64,000 nt of DNA from Stenotrophomonas sp. ATCM1_4 (GCF_004348115.1 NZ_QPFB01000001.1:3488028-3552027); one strand, 5' to 3'. Positions 17,202 through 28,989 are shown, numbered from the stretch's first letter. Made by a program: numbers and translations. The notes: a model not told the origin generated them from the sequence alone.

Positions 17202-19616
17202 ATGTCAGGGACCGCATCCAGTTCGTCCAGTCAGGCGCCTGCCCGGATCGCAGACGCGCCGGTCCCCGCCCGCGTCCGCCAGTTGCTCGAAGCCGTCTGG
17301 CAGGCCGCCGACGACGTCCTGCGCACGCCCCTGCAGCTGTGCATGGTGGAGCTGGAACGTGCGCTGTTCCAGCATGCCGAGAAGGCCCGCAACAGCCAGA
17401 TCCAGTCGGACATCTACGCCCAGATGCGCACGCTGCGCGAGCAGGCCCCGCAGTTCCCGGGCCTGTTCCTGGATGCCCTGGCCGGGCAGCTGGCCAGCTT
17501 CAGGGATGCCCCGCAACCGATCGGCAACACCCAGGCCACGGCGTTCAAGACCATGACCCTGGTCGAGGACACCGACATCGACCGCGACATCGTGCTGCAC
17601 GAGATGGCCCGCCGCGAAGGGACCCGCGGCATCACCGCCCTGCAGCTGCTCGGGCAGCGCTTCGCGGTGCTCGCCGCGCAACCGGCCTTCGACATCGAGC
17701 GGCTGCCCACCGGCCCGTATGCGCTGTGCCGCGCCCTGCGCGAGGCCGGCGAGCGGCTGCAGCTCAACCTGGAAAGCCAGTTGGCGCTGTACCAGGTGTT
17801 CGAACGCCAGGTCATGGACCGCCATACCGAGCTGGCCGACCGCCTCAACATCCTGTTCGCGCGCGAAGGCGTGCTGCCCGGGCTGGTCTACCGCCCGTAC
17901 CTGGTCCGCCCCTCCGCGCCGCGCGGCAACGCCCCCGCCGGCAGGGACACCGGCAACGGCCTGGGCCCGGGCAGCCGTTCGGCCGGACAGGGCCCGCTGA
18001 CCAGCTGGCAGGGCCAGGCCCCGGCGGCCTCCTGGGCCAGCAGCCTGTCGCAGGAACTGCAGCTGCCGGGCGGCCTCGCCGGTGCCGCCGCCGGCGCTGC
18101 CACGGCGCCTGCGGTTTCCGGGGGGGGCACTGGTGGCGGCTCCGATGCCGCCGCTCCGGCCGGCAACCCGGTGCTGTCGGGCCTGCACAACCTGCTGGAT
18201 GCCGCCCGCCATGGCGTGGCCGGCGGCGCGGCCGGTTCCGCCAGCGCGGCGCCATCGGCCCTGGCGACCGGCGGCAGTACCGAGGGCTCCCATGCCGTGG
18301 CCGTGCCGAGCAGCGCCGTGATGGACCTGCTTGGCAAGCTGCAGAGCGCCGCAGCCGGCAACCGCCGCAGCATCGGCGACATCCACGGCGCGCTGCTGTC
18401 ACAGATCAAGGCCGAACACGGCCCGACCGCGGCACTGTCCTCGCAGGACACCGACACGCTGGACCTGCTGGGCATGCTGTTCACCCAGATCCAGCGCGAG
18501 GTGCGCAGCGACGGCCCGGCCACCGGCCTGCTCACCCAGTTGCAGGTGCCGCTGCTGCGCGCGGCCATCAGCGACGCCAGCTTCTTCCAGCGCGACCAGC
18601 ACCCCGCGCGCGAGCTGCTCAATGCCGTGGCCGAGTCCGGCGCGGTGTGGCTCAGCGACGACGACAGCGACCCGGTACTGCTGCAGAAGCTCAACGAATC
18701 GGTCGCCACGGTGGTCAATGACTACCAGGGCGACGAAACCGTCTTCACCGAGGCCAACGAGCGCATCCAGACCCACCTTCGCGCCGCCGCCCGGCGCGCC
18801 GAGGTCACCGAGCGCCGGCAGGTCGAGGCCGCGCGCGGCAAGGAGCGGCTGGAGGCCGCCAAGCAGCTGGCCAGCCGCACCATCGAGGACGTCTGCGCCA
18901 ACAGCAACCCGCCCAAGTTCGTGCAGACCCTGTTGCGCAAGGCATGGTCGGACGTATTGACCCTCACCCTGCTGCGCCAGGGCGAGCAGTCGGAGGAATG
19001 GAAGCAGCGCGAGCAGTCCACGCGCCGCATCAGCGAGATCACCGCGCTGAAGTCCGGCACCCCGGACATCACCTTCGGCGACGAAATCGAGCAGTCGCTG
19101 CAGCAGGTCGGCTACCACCGCGACGAGGCCGGTGCGATTGCCCGCCGCCTGTCCTCGCCCGGCGGCGAGGACGACATCACCTCCAAGACCGAGCTGACCG
19201 CCAAGCTCAAGGCGCGCTCGCGCCTGGGCGAGGCCGGCGACCGTGACGAGGACGAGGAGCGCCGGCGCAAGGAACAGCCCGAGCGCACCCCGGCCGAGGA
19301 AACCCATTACCGGCAGCTGCGCACCCTGCCCTTCGGCACCTGGTTCGAGTTCGTGGTCAACCAGCAGGGTGACAGCCGCCGCCAGCGCCTGTCCTGGTAC
19401 AGCCTGATCACCGACAACGCCCTGTTCGTGAACCAGCGCGGCCAGAAGATCGCTGAGCTCTCGCTCGATGCGATGGCCCGGCTGATGGCCAAGGGCCAGT
19501 TGCGCATGGTCACCGAGGACCGCGGCCGCCTGATCGACCGCGCCTGGCAGGCCACCCTGCGTACCCTGCGTTCGCTGGCCGGCAAGGCCCCTGCCGCTGC
19601 GGAGGAAAACGCATGA
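17202..19616 (+). CDS. DUF1631 family protein
   Basis: A large (804 residues) cytoplasmic protein of the DUF1631 family, whose role is not established. The N-terminal helical region (VRQLLEAVWQAADDVLRTPL) and the C-terminal block (FGTWFEFVVNQQGDSRRQRL through LWYSLITDNALF-like sequence) fit the family. Between them, about residues 245-355, is a low-complexity Gly/Ala/Ser linker. Around residues 525-550 there is an Arg/Glu-rich coiled-coil stretch. It ends in a 4-bp ATGA overlap with a PilZ-domain gene, so the two are translationally coupled. The partner suggests a link to cyclic di-GMP signalling. Confidence 0.85.
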   Translation: MSGTASSSSSQAPARIADAPVPARVRQLLEAVWQAADDVLRTPLQLCMVELERALFQHAEKARNSQIQSDIYAQMRTLREQAPQFPGLFLDALAGQLASFRDAPQPIGNTQATAFKTMTLVEDTDIDRDIVLHEMARREGTRGITALQLLGQRFAVLAAQPAFDIERLPTGPYALCRALREAGERLQLNLESQLALYQVFERQVMDRHTELADRLNILFAREGVLPGLVYRPYLVRPSAPRGNAPAGRDTGNGLGPGSRSAGQGPLTSWQGQAPAASWASSLSQELQLPGGLAGAAAGAATAPAVSGGGTGGGSDAAAPAGNPVLSGLHNLLDAARHGVAGGAAGSASAAPSALATGGSTEGSHAVAVPSSAVMDLLGKLQSAAAGNRRSIGDIHGALLSQIKAEHGPTAALSSQDTDTLDLLGMLFTQIQREVRSDGPATGLLTQLQVPLLRAAISDASFFQRDQHPARELLNAVAESGAVWLSDDDSDPVLLQKLNESVATVVNDYQGDETVFTEANERIQTHLRAAARRAEVTERRQVEAARGKERLEAAKQLASRTIEDVCANSNPPKFVQTLLRKAWSDVLTLTLLRQGEQSEEWKQREQSTRRISEITALKSGTPDITFGDEIEQSLQQVGYHRDEAGAIARRLSSPGGEDDITSKTELTAKLKARSRLGEAGDRDEDEERRRKEQPERTPAEETHYRQLRTLPFGTWFEFVVNQQGDSRRQRLSWYSLITDNALFVNQRGQKIAELSLDAMARLMAKGQLRMVTEDRGRLIDRAWQATLRTLRSLAGKAPAAAEENA

Positions 19617-19960
19617 TCACCGAAACCCGCCGCGCTCCCCGCATGCCGGTGCCGGACCTGGTGCCGGTCCGCGACATGATGACCGACGGCGTGATCGGCC
19701 GGCTCAGCAACATCTCCGAAAGCGGCATGCTGCTGATCGCCTCCGGCCCGCTGCAGGACGACGCGCTCTACCAGCTGCAGTTCACCATTCCCGACGGCCG
19801 CGGCGGCCAGCACCAGATCGATGCCGGCGTGCACCTGCTCTGGCGCGAGCCGGCGCACGCCCCGGAACAATCCTGGGCCGGTTTCCGCTTCCTGACCATG
19901 GACAAGGCCCAGCGCGAACAGCTGGTGCACTGGATCGAAAGCAACCTGCCGAAGGCCTGA
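19613..19960 (+). CDS. PilZ-domain protein, candidate c-di-GMP receptor
   Basis: A single-domain PilZ protein of 115 residues. Both binding signatures are present: RxxxR as Arg6-x3-Arg10 (RRAPR) and the [D/N]xSxxG motif as Asn33-Ile-Ser35-Glu-Ser-Gly38. c-di-GMP binding is therefore plausible, unlike the degenerate PilZ of xanthomonad pilus proteins. Its start codon overlaps the stop of the DUF1631 gene, which suggests the two proteins act together. Confidence 0.9.
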   Translation: MITETRRAPRMPVPDLVPVRDMMTDGVIGRLSNISESGMLLIASGPLQDDALYQLQFTIPDGRGGQHQIDAGVHLLWREPAHAPEQSWAGFRFLTMDKAQREQLVHWIESNLPKA

Positions 19961-20042
19961 GTGACGAAAACGGCACAGCAGCCGTGGACCGATTGCGGCA
20001 GAATCGTGGCCCCGCATCACGTCATCCAAGCGAGCCACCGCG

Positions 20043-21368
20043 ATGAACCAGCACGATCCCGCCGCCCTGTATTCCGACCATCTGGGCGTGCTCATGCGCC
20101 GCGCCGATGAGGCACTGGCGCGCGGCGGCTTCGATCACCTGGTCGTCCCCAGCGGCACCCTGCACTACCAGGCCTTCGACGACCGCGACTACCCGTACGC
20201 GGTGAACCCGTTGTTCAAGACCTGGCTGCCGCAGACCCGGCTGCCCTGCAGCTGGCTGGTGTACACCCCCGGCAAGCGGCCGACGCTGGTGTTCTACCAG
20301 CCCTTCGACTATTGGCACGTGGTCCCGGACGCCCCCAGCGGCTGGTGGGTCGAGCACTTCGACATCCACATCATCCGCAAGCCGGAGGACGCGCTGCCGC
20401 TGCTGCCCAGGGACCCGGCCCGTTGCGCGATCATCGGTGAAGCGCAGAGCGCGCTGGGCGGCTTCGTGCCGAACAACCCGGAAGCGGTGATCCATTACCT
20501 GGACTGGTACCGCGCCTACAAGACCCCCTACGAAGTCGCGCTGATGCGCCAGGCCCAGGTGCTTGCCGTGCGCGGCCACAAGGCCGCCGAGGCCGCGTTC
20601 CGCGCCGGCGCCAGCGAATTCGGCATCCACATGGCCTACTGCAGTGCGGTCGGCCAGGACAGCAACGAACTGCCCTACGGCAACATCGTCGCGCTCAATG
20701 AGCATGCCGCGGTGCTGCACTACACCGAGCTGGGCCGCGTCGCCCCGCAGCCGCTGCGCAGCTTCCTGATCGATGCCGGCGCCTCCGCGCATGGCTACGC
20801 CAGTGACATCACCCGCACCTACGCCGCCGCCGGTCATGACGAATTCCAGGCCTTGATCGATGCCGTCGACACCGCGCAGCGGAAGATGTGCGCGGCCGTG
20901 CGCAACGGCTTCGACTACAAGCAGCTGCATGTGGATGCACACCTGTCGCTGATGGGCATCCTGAAGGACTTCGGCGTCATCAACGTCTCCCCGGAAGCCG
21001 CACTGGCCACCGGCGTCAGCGCCGCCTTCTTCCCGCATGGCATCGGCCACCTGATCGGCGCCCAGGTACATGACGTGGCCGGTTTCGCCGCCGGCGACCA
21101 CGGCGGCCGCGTCGAGCGTCCGGCCGGCCACCCTTACCTGCGCATGACCCGTGTGCTGGCGCCGGGCATGGTGGTGACCATCGAGCCGGGGCTGTACTTC
21201 ATCGACATGCTGCTGGACGAGGTGAAGCAGGCCGGCAACGCGGCCAGCGTGAACTGGGAGCGCGTGGACTTCTTCCGCCCCTACGGCGGCATCCGCATCG
21301 AGGACGAGGTGCTGTGCACCGAGGGCGAGGCCGACAACCTGACCCGCCCGGTGTTCGCCGCCGCCTGA
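20043..21368 (+). CDS. pepQ: Xaa-Pro dipeptidase (M24B)
   Basis: PepQ splits dipeptides with C-terminal proline, using two metal ions. The 441-residue product has an N-terminal creatinase-like domain and a C-terminal pita-bread domain. The metal ligands are visible in DAGASAHGYASDITRTY, HGIGHLIG, TIEPGLYF and GIRIEDEV. The length agrees with the 440 or so residues of PepQ. It stands alone on the plus strand and is followed by a strong terminator. A second M24 enzyme (pepP) lies 2 kb away on the other strand. Confidence 0.95.
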   Translation: MNQHDPAALYSDHLGVLMRRADEALARGGFDHLVVPSGTLHYQAFDDRDYPYAVNPLFKTWLPQTRLPCSWLVYTPGKRPTLVFYQPFDYWHVVPDAPSGWWVEHFDIHIIRKPEDALPLLPRDPARCAIIGEAQSALGGFVPNNPEAVIHYLDWYRAYKTPYEVALMRQAQVLAVRGHKAAEAAFRAGASEFGIHMAYCSAVGQDSNELPYGNIVALNEHAAVLHYTELGRVAPQPLRSFLIDAGASAHGYASDITRTYAAAGHDEFQALIDAVDTAQRKMCAAVRNGFDYKQLHVDAHLSLMGILKDFGVINVSPEAALATGVSAAFFPHGIGHLIGAQVHDVAGFAAGDHGGRVERPAGHPYLRMTRVLAPGMVVTIEPGLYFIDMLLDEVKQAGNAASVNWERVDFFRPYGGIRIEDEVLCTEGEADNLTRPVFAAA

Positions 21369-21403
21369 TCGGTCACGGCAGCGATGCCGTCCGCCGCAGG
21401 AAC

Positions 21404-21435
21404 AGGAAGCGCCGCGATCGCGGCGCTTCCTTTTT
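21404..21435 (+). terminator. Strong intrinsic terminator after pepQ
   Basis: A 28-bp perfect palindrome (AGGAAGCGCCGCGA and its mirror) is followed by TTTTTC on the plus strand. It lies between the convergent pepQ and glycosidase genes, 73 bp before the glycosidase stop. Confidence 0.9.
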
Positions 21436-21508
21436 CACCTGAACGAGGCGCCGACGTCTGCCCGCACGTTCGATGACGGGGCGCGCCAGGCAGGCCCGCC
21501 GCCAACCC

Positions 21509-23605
<2,097 letters not shown>

Positions 23606-24931
23606 TCAACGTCGTGCCATGAACGCTTCGATCTCCTCGGCGCTGCGCTCCAGCGCGCCGGTCAGCACGTGGTGCCCCGCTGCGGTGATCAGCACATCGT
23701 CCTCGATGCGGATGCCGATGCCGCGCCAGCGCGGCTCCACGTCGCGATCGTCCGGCGAGATGTACAGGCCCGGCTCGATCGTGAACACCATGCCCGGTTC
23801 CAGCAGGCGCGACTCGCCGGCCACCCGGTAGTCGCCCACGTCGTGCACGTCCAGCCCCAGCCAGTGCCCGGTCTTGTGCCGGTAGAAGCGCTGGTAATGG
23901 CGCTCGATGATGTTCTCTTCCAGGTCGCCCTTGAGCAGTCCCAGCCGCAGCAGCCCCTCGGTCAGCACCTCCACCGCGGCCAGGTGGCCTTCCTCGTAGG
24001 CGATGCCCGGCCGCGCCTGCTCCAGCGCCGCCGCCTGCGCGGACAGCACCAGCTCGTGCAGCAGGCGCTGCTCCGTGCTGAAGCGGCCGTTGACCGGGAA
24101 CGTGCGGGTGATGTCGCTGGCGTAACCGCGGAACTCGGCGCCGGCGTCGATCAGCACCAGGTCGCCCTCGCGGCTGCCGCCGTTGTTGTCGCGGTAGTGC
24201 AGCACGCAGCCGTTGGCACCGGCACCGACGATGCTGTTGTACGCCGGCCACGCATCACTGGCGCGGAACTCGCGTTCCAGCTCGGCCTGCAGCTCGTACT
24301 CGTGGATGCCCGGGCGGGCGACGCGCATCGCGGCACGGTGGGCCCGCACGCTGATGTCCGCCGCAGTCTGCATCAACGCGATCTCGTCGTCGGACTTGTA
24401 CAGGCGTTGCTCGTGCAGCAGGTGGCCCAGTTCCAGGAATTCGTGCGGCGGCTGCGCGCCGTGCCGCACCTGCGAGCGCACCCGGTTCACCCAGCCGATC
24501 AGCTTCAGGTCGAAGTCCGCGTCGCGGCCAAAGTGGTAGTACACCCGCGAACGGCCTTCCAGCAGGCCCGGCAGGATTTCGTCCAGGTCCTCGATGGGAT
24601 AGGCGTCGTCCATCCCGTAGCGCGATACCGCGCCGTCCTGGCCGGCACGCGGGCCGTCCCACGCTTCGCGGTCCGGGTCGCGCTCGCGGCAGAACAGGAT
24701 GCTCTCGCCGTGGCGACGCCCCGGGATCAGCACCAGCACCGCCTCCGGCTCCTGGAACCCGCTCAGATACCAGAAGTCCGAATCCTGCCGGTACGGATAG
24801 AACGTATCGTGGCTGCGCACGCGCTCGGGGGCGGCGGGCAGCACCAGGATGGCGTCATCGCCGGCCGCTTCCATCAGCTGGCGACGGCGGCGGGCGTACT
24901 CGGCGGGGGTGATCCCGGACAGGCGCTTCAT
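23606..24931 (-). CDS. pepP: Xaa-Pro aminopeptidase (M24B)
   Basis: PepP removes the N-terminal residue from peptides with proline in position two. The 441-residue product has the N-terminal AMP_N domain (GDDAILVLPAAPERVRSHDT, YRQDSDFWYLSGF) and the catalytic domain with metal ligands in DAGAEFRGYASDITRTF, HWLGLDVHDVGDY, FTIEPGLYI and GIRIEDDV. It is 8 bp downstream of ygfB on the same strand; ygfB-pepP is a conserved gammaproteobacterial pair. Confidence 0.96.
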   Translation of the reverse strand: MKRLSGITPAEYARRRRQLMEAAGDDAILVLPAAPERVRSHDTFYPYRQDSDFWYLSGFQEPEAVLVLIPGRRHGESILFCRERDPDREAWDGPRAGQDGAVSRYGMDDAYPIEDLDEILPGLLEGRSRVYYHFGRDADFDLKLIGWVNRVRSQVRHGAQPPHEFLELGHLLHEQRLYKSDDEIALMQTAADISVRAHRAAMRVARPGIHEYELQAELEREFRASDAWPAYNSIVGAGANGCVLHYRDNNGGSREGDLVLIDAGAEFRGYASDITRTFPVNGRFSTEQRLLHELVLSAQAAALEQARPGIAYEEGHLAAVEVLTEGLLRLGLLKGDLEENIIERHYQRFYRHKTGHWLGLDVHDVGDYRVAGESRLLEPGMVFTIEPGLYISPDDRDVEPRWRGIGIRIEDDVLITAAGHHVLTGALERSAEEIEAFMARR

Positions 24932-24939
24932 GCCGCTCC

Positions 24940-25485
24940 TCAGTTCAGGCGCTGGCGGTGCCGCGAGCCCATCACGCAGTCGCCGTGCAGCAGCAACGCC
25001 GCCACGCGCACGAACTCCTCGATCTCGGCCAGCGCGTCCTCGTCCTCGTCGGCGCTGTCGAACTGGTCACTGGAGGACTGCGCCAGGCGTGCCAGGTCCT
25101 GCAGGGCCTCTTCACCTTCCTCGCTCAGCGCCGGGCGCTTGCCCGAGGCCAGGCCAAAACCGCCCAGGAACGCACGGCACCATTCGAACAGGGCATCGGT
25201 GCGCACCTGCAGCGGGGCCGAGGCGTCGGCCAGGACCAGCTCGAAGGCGAAGTCGCGGTCTTCCAGCTGCGCCACGGTGGCCTGTCGCACCCGGTCCAGC
25301 ACGCTGCCCGGCTCCGGTGCCGGCAGGTTGTCGTCGGCCAGCACCTTGGCCGGCCAGTTGGGCAGGTCATCACCGCCGGCGGCAAGCCAGCCGGCCAGCG
25401 CGCCATGGAGTTCGGCCGGGGAAGCACCCAGGCCCAGCGACTGGCTGGCCTGGAGGATGTCGTTGACGACAGGAAGATCGGTCAT
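24940..25485 (-). CDS. ygfB: UPF0149 family protein YgfB
   Basis: A small acidic protein of 181 residues in the YgfB/YecA (UPF0149) family. The family signature FEWCRAFLGGFGLASGK and the C-terminal EIEEFVRVAALLLH are visible. In Pseudomonas aeruginosa YgfB has been reported to repress a peptidoglycan amidase; whether that applies here is unknown. ATG 25485 starts MTDLPVVNDILQASQSLGLG; longer in-frame extensions are not conserved. It is first in the ygfB-pepP pair and divergent from the zapA cluster. Confidence 0.92.
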   Translation of the reverse strand: MTDLPVVNDILQASQSLGLGASPAELHGALAGWLAAGGDDLPNWPAKVLADDNLPAPEPGSVLDRVRQATVAQLEDRDFAFELVLADASAPLQVRTDALFEWCRAFLGGFGLASGKRPALSEEGEEALQDLARLAQSSSDQFDSADEDEDALAEIEEFVRVAALLLHGDCVMGSRHRQRLN

Positions 25486-25594
25486 GTCACGGGTCTGTAA
25501 AGCGGGAAAAGGATCGCCACCACGCCGTGCGCGGCAGCGGCTGCACAGTGTAGCAACCACGCGGTGTTGCCCTCCTTGACCGGCCCCTGCCTGC

Positions 25595-25834
25595 ATGCCT
25601 ATCGTGCCGACCATGGATGCCTTCGATCCCGCCGGCCAACTGGTCGCCCTCGCCGCCCGCCTCGAGCTGCTGCTCGAGCGCAACCAGCGGCTGGCCGACG
25701 AGAACCGCAGCCTGCGCCAGCAGCAGGAGCAGCTGATCGCCGAGCGCTCGCAGTTGCTGACCAAGAACGAACAGGCCCGCTCGCGGGTGGAAGCCATGAT
25801 CACCCGCCTCAAGTCGCTGGAGCAGCACACGTGA
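25595..25834 (+). CDS. TIGR02449-like small coiled-coil protein upstream of zapA
   Basis: A protein of at most 79 residues, almost wholly a heptad-repeat coiled coil (ARLELLLERNQRLADENRSL). It fits a short family of proteins of unknown role found before zapA in xanthomonads and pseudomonads. Neither ATG 25595 nor the in-frame ATG 25613 has a good ribosome binding site, so 73 residues is equally possible. Its stop overlaps the GTG start of zapA. That coupling and the shape resemble a division-site factor such as ZapB, but this is inference. Confidence 0.8.
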   Translation: MPIVPTMDAFDPAGQLVALAARLELLLERNQRLADENRSLRQQQEQLIAERSQLLTKNEQARSRVEAMITRLKSLEQHT

Positions 25835-26130
25835 GCCAGAACGAGCCGGTCAGCGTCCGCCTCCTTGACCGTGAGTACACCGTCGGCGTGGAGCCGGACG
25901 AACGCGACAGCCTTGCCGCCGCCGCGCGCATGCTCGACCAGAAGATGCGCGAGATCCGCGGCAGCAACCGCATGGCGGCGGTCGACCGCGTGGCGGTGCT
26001 GGCCGCGCTCAACCTGGCCCATGAACTGCAGCAGGTGCGCGACGAGCAGGCCGCCCAGCAGCAGCGTTTCCAAAGCGCGCTGAACGATCTGAACCGGCGC
26101 CTGGACATCGCCATCGACAACGCCCGTTGA
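25831..26130 (+). CDS. zapA: Cell division protein ZapA
   Basis: ZapA bundles FtsZ filaments at the Z-ring. The 99-residue product (SQNEPVSVRLLDREYTVGVE) has the N-terminal head domain and a C-terminal coiled coil (QQQRFQSALNDLNRRLDIAI). The start is GTG 25831, inside the GTGA that also holds the stop of the upstream gene, so translation is coupled. 6S RNA follows directly, the classical zapA-ssrS-fau arrangement. Confidence 0.94.
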   Translation: MSQNEPVSVRLLDREYTVGVEPDERDSLAAAARMLDQKMREIRGSNRMAAVDRVAVLAALNLAHELQQVRDEQAAQQQRFQSALNDLNRRLDIAIDNAR

Positions 26131-26202
26131 ACAGTCTGAGCGGGTAAGCCAGATGAACTCGCCGGACGGGCAAAAAGACTGCCCCCGCGCACGCAACCCC
26201 GC

Positions 26203-26208
26203 TATACT
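26203..26208 (+). promoter_or_regulatory. -10 box of the 6S RNA gene
   Basis: TATACT lies about 7 nt before the predicted 5' end of the RNA, a good sigma-70 -10 element. I see no convincing -35 at the right spacing. Confidence 0.6.
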
Positions 26209-26214
26209 GGCCCC

Positions 26215-26400
26215 GCGTTCTCTGCTGTGAACGACGGCGTGTGCAAACATTCGCCTTGTCCCTTAATGACGACCACGGGGGCGCGACGGAGCCGGGTGTG
26301 CAAGTCCGCCTTGTAGCGGGAAGCCCGATGGCCCCCCAACGCTCCCACTTGAACCCCGGGTTCAAGGTCGTTTCGCACGCATCGTCACCGCGGAGAATGC
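26215..26400 (+). ncRNA. ssrS: 6S RNA
   Basis: 6S RNA mimics an open promoter and sequesters sigma-70 RNA polymerase in stationary phase. The region between zapA and the cyclo-ligase gene is the standard 6S location. The two ends pair into a long closing stem: GCGTTCTCTGCTGTGAACG at the 5' end with GCACGCATCGTCACCGCGGAGAATGC at the 3' side. The length, about 185 nt, is typical. Exact ends are estimated from the stem and the -10 box. The cyclo-ligase message may be processed from the same transcript, although a terminator follows. Confidence 0.88.
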
Positions 26401-26409
26401 AATATTCCA

Positions 26410-26440
26410 GAACGGCGCCCAATGGGCGCCGTTCTTTTTT
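26410..26440 (+). terminator. Terminator of 6S RNA
   Basis: GAACGGCGCCC AAT GGGCGCCGTTC forms an 11-bp stem followed by TTTTTT, a textbook intrinsic terminator right after the RNA. Confidence 0.9.
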
Positions 26441-26441
26441 G

Positions 26442-26572
26442 TCCTTCTTCCACCGGGAGAAGGTGCCCGGAGGGCGGATGAGGGTGCGGGAAAAACCCGG
26501 TGAGAACAGGCTGCACGAGACTGCGCCCGTGCCCTCTCCCCAACCCCTCTCCCGCCTGCGGGAGAGGGGCTT
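26442..26572. repeat. Two family A palindromes facing each other
   Basis: CTTCTTCCACCGGGAGAAGGTGCCCGGAGGGCGGATGAGGG (left) and CCCTCTCCCCAACCCCTCTCCCGCCTGCGGGAGAGGGG (right) form an inverted pair between 6S RNA and the cyclo-ligase gene. The same pair layout recurs at 30966-31090. Nothing else is seen in this gap. Confidence 0.75.
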
Positions 26573-26600
26573 TGCAGCCGGATTCCGATACCCTGTGTCG

Positions 26601-27187
26601 ATGACTGACGATCCTCGCCAACGGCTGCGCCAACAGCTGCGCCAGCGCCGCCGTGATATTCCCGCCGCCGACCGCATCGCCGCCGCCGAAGCCCTGGCCG
26701 CGCACCTGCTTGCCCTGCCCTTTGCCCACGCCAGCGGCCATGTCGCCGGCTACTGGGCGATGGATGGGGAAATCGCGCTGCACCGCTGGCAGATGCAGTT
26801 GCCGCCGCAGCAGACCTACTGCCTGCCGGTACTGCACGGCAAACGGCTGCGCTTCGCGCCGTGGCGGCCCGGGCAGCCACTGGTCAGCAACCGCTATGGC
26901 ATTCCCGAGCCCGCCGTGGACCCTTCCACGGCGCTGCACCCGGAAGAAATGGCGCTGGTCGTTGCGCCGCTGGTGGGCTTTGATCCTCACGGCCGGCGGC
27001 TGGGGATGGGGGGCGGCTGGTATGATCGCAGCTTCGCATTCCGGCAGCGCCAGGCCGCGCCGCCGTGGTTGGTCGGGGTTGGTTTTTCCGCCCAGCAGGT
27101 GCCGTCGCTGCCGGTCGAGGACTGGGACGTGGCGGTCGATGCGATCTGTACCGAGCAGGCCACTCTCTACCCGGAACCGTTGAACGC

Positions 27188-27191
<4 letters not shown>
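26601..27191 (+). CDS. fau: 5-formyltetrahydrofolate cyclo-ligase
   Basis: Converts 5-formyl-THF to 5,10-methenyl-THF using ATP. The 196-residue product starts at ATG 26601 (MTDDPRQRLRQQLRQRRRDI). It has the family C-terminal nucleotide motif VAPLVGFDPHGRRLGMGGGWYDRSF. The frame is open further upstream through the repeat and 6S region, but that part is not coding. It follows zapA and 6S RNA, as in E. coli (ygfA), and overlaps the EVE gene by 4 bp. Confidence 0.94.
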
Positions 27192-27670
<479 letters not shown>

Positions 27671-27674
27671 CCCC

Positions 27675-27771
27675 GTAGGAGCGGCCTCGGCCGCGAAGCA
27701 TGCGCTGTTCCCGCTGCGGGCATGCATGCAAGCGTTGGCGACACCGGCTTCGCGGGCAAGCCCGCTCCTAC
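27675..27771. repeat. REP doublet (family B, GTAG type)
   Basis: GTAGGAGCGGCCTCGGCCGCGAAGC at the left and GCTTCGCGGGCAAGCCCGCTCCTAC at the right are inverted copies of one REP unit, each with its own internal palindrome, separated by about 45 bp. This is the REPIN-like arrangement mobilised by RayT transposases. No such transposase is in the window. Confidence 0.85.
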
Positions 27772-27809
27772 CCGCTCCACGCATTCCTCCAACTCCATCG
27801 AGTCCCACC

Positions 27810-28457
27810 ATGTCCGAAGCCAAGCGCCTGGCCGCCGAAAAAGCCATCGAGTACGTCCAGAAGGGAATGATCGTCGGTGTCGGTACCGGCTCCACCGTCG
27901 CCTACTTCATCGAGGCACTGGCCCGCATCAAGGACCAGATCGAAGGCGCGGTATCCAGCTCGGACCAGAGCACCGCCCTGCTCAAGGGCCACGGCATCGA
28001 GGTGCTGGACCTGAACCACACCGGCGGCCTGTCGCTGTACGTGGACGGCGCCGACGAGTGCGACGGCAACAAGAACCTGATCAAGGGCGGCGGCGCCGCG
28101 CTGACCCGCGAGAAGATCATCGCCGAGGCCAGCAAGCAGTTCGTCTGCATCGTCGACCCGAGCAAGCAGGTCAAGGTGCTGGGCAAGTTCCCGCTGCCGG
28201 TGGAAGTGATCCCGATGGCACGCAGCCTGGTCGCCCGCGAGATCATGGCCCTGACCGGCGGCCAGCCGGTGTGGCGCGACGGTGTGGTCACCGACAACGG
28301 CAACCTGATCCTGGACATCCACAACCTGTCCATCACCGATCCGGTCAAGCTGGAACAGCAGCTCAACCAGATCCCGGGCGTGGTCACCGTGGGCCTGTTC
28401 GCGCGCCGCCCGGCCGACGTGGTGATCGTCGGCGGCGAACCGCCGCAGGTACTTTGA
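27810..28457 (+). CDS. rpiA: Ribose-5-phosphate isomerase A
   Basis: Interconverts ribose-5-phosphate and ribulose-5-phosphate in the pentose phosphate pathway. The 215-residue product has the RpiA motifs [50 protein letters not shown] and [11 protein letters not shown]. The catalytic Asp and Glu lie in the DGADE region. The start ATG 27810 opens [20 protein letters not shown]; an in-frame upstream codon at 27726 is inside the REP element and is rejected. Confidence 0.96.
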   Translation: MSEAKRLAAEKAIEYVQKGMIVGVGTGSTVAYFIEALARIKDQIEGAVSSSDQSTALLKGHGIEVLDLNHTGGLSLYVDGADECDGNKNLIKGGGAALTREKIIAEASKQFVCIVDPSKQVKVLGKFPLPVEVIPMARSLVAREIMALTGGQPVWRDGVVTDNGNLILDIHNLSITDPVKLEQQLNQIPGVVTVGLFARRPADVVIVGGEPPQVL

Positions 28458-28536
28458 CCTGATGCGGGGCCCGGGGACAGGCCACGGCCGTCCCTCGCCC
28501 CGCACCGCCCCCCACTCCTTCCCGACAGAGCCTTCC

Positions 28537-28989
28537 ATGTCCCTACTGCGCTCCCTGTTGCTGCTCTCCCTGCTGACCCTCGCCGGCTGCGCCAGCGCCG
28601 ATGGCAAGCATTGGGTGGAACTGGCCGGTACCCGTTACCAGGTGGAACTGGCCCAGAACGATGAAACCCGCGCCCGCGGCCTGATGTTCCGCGACCAGAT
28701 GGATACCGGCAGCGGCATGCTGTTCATCCATGACTTCGAGGAACCGCAGGCGTACTGGATGAAGAACACCCGCATCCCGCTGGACATCCTGTACTTCGAC
28801 AGCCAGCGCCGCCTGGTCAGCCAGCAGCGCGACGTGCCGCCGTGCTCGGCCGGCGACATGTGCCCGCCCTACCCCAGCTTCAAGCCGGCCCGCTACGTGC
28901 TGGAGCTGAATGCAGGCCAAGCCGCCCGGTTGAAGCTGGAGGATGGCGCCGAGCTGACCTTCGGCCCGGGCATCCCCAAGGCGGATTGA
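28537..28989 (+). CDS. DUF192 lipoprotein
   Basis: A 150-residue envelope protein of the DUF192 family. ATG 28537 opens a signal ending in the lipobox LAGC (Cys18). The DUF192 core shows GLMFRDQMDTGSGMLFIHDF, YWMKNTRIPLDILYFD and the C-terminal ELNAGQAARLKLEDGAELTF. The function of the family is unknown. An upstream in-frame ATG at 28462 would place extra residues before the lipobox and is unlikely. Confidence 0.88.
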   Translation: MSLLRSLLLLSLLTLAGCASADGKHWVELAGTRYQVELAQNDETRARGLMFRDQMDTGSGMLFIHDFEEPQAYWMKNTRIPLDILYFDSQRRLVSQQRDVPPCSAGDMCPPYPSFKPARYVLELNAGQAARLKLEDGAELTFGPGIPKAD

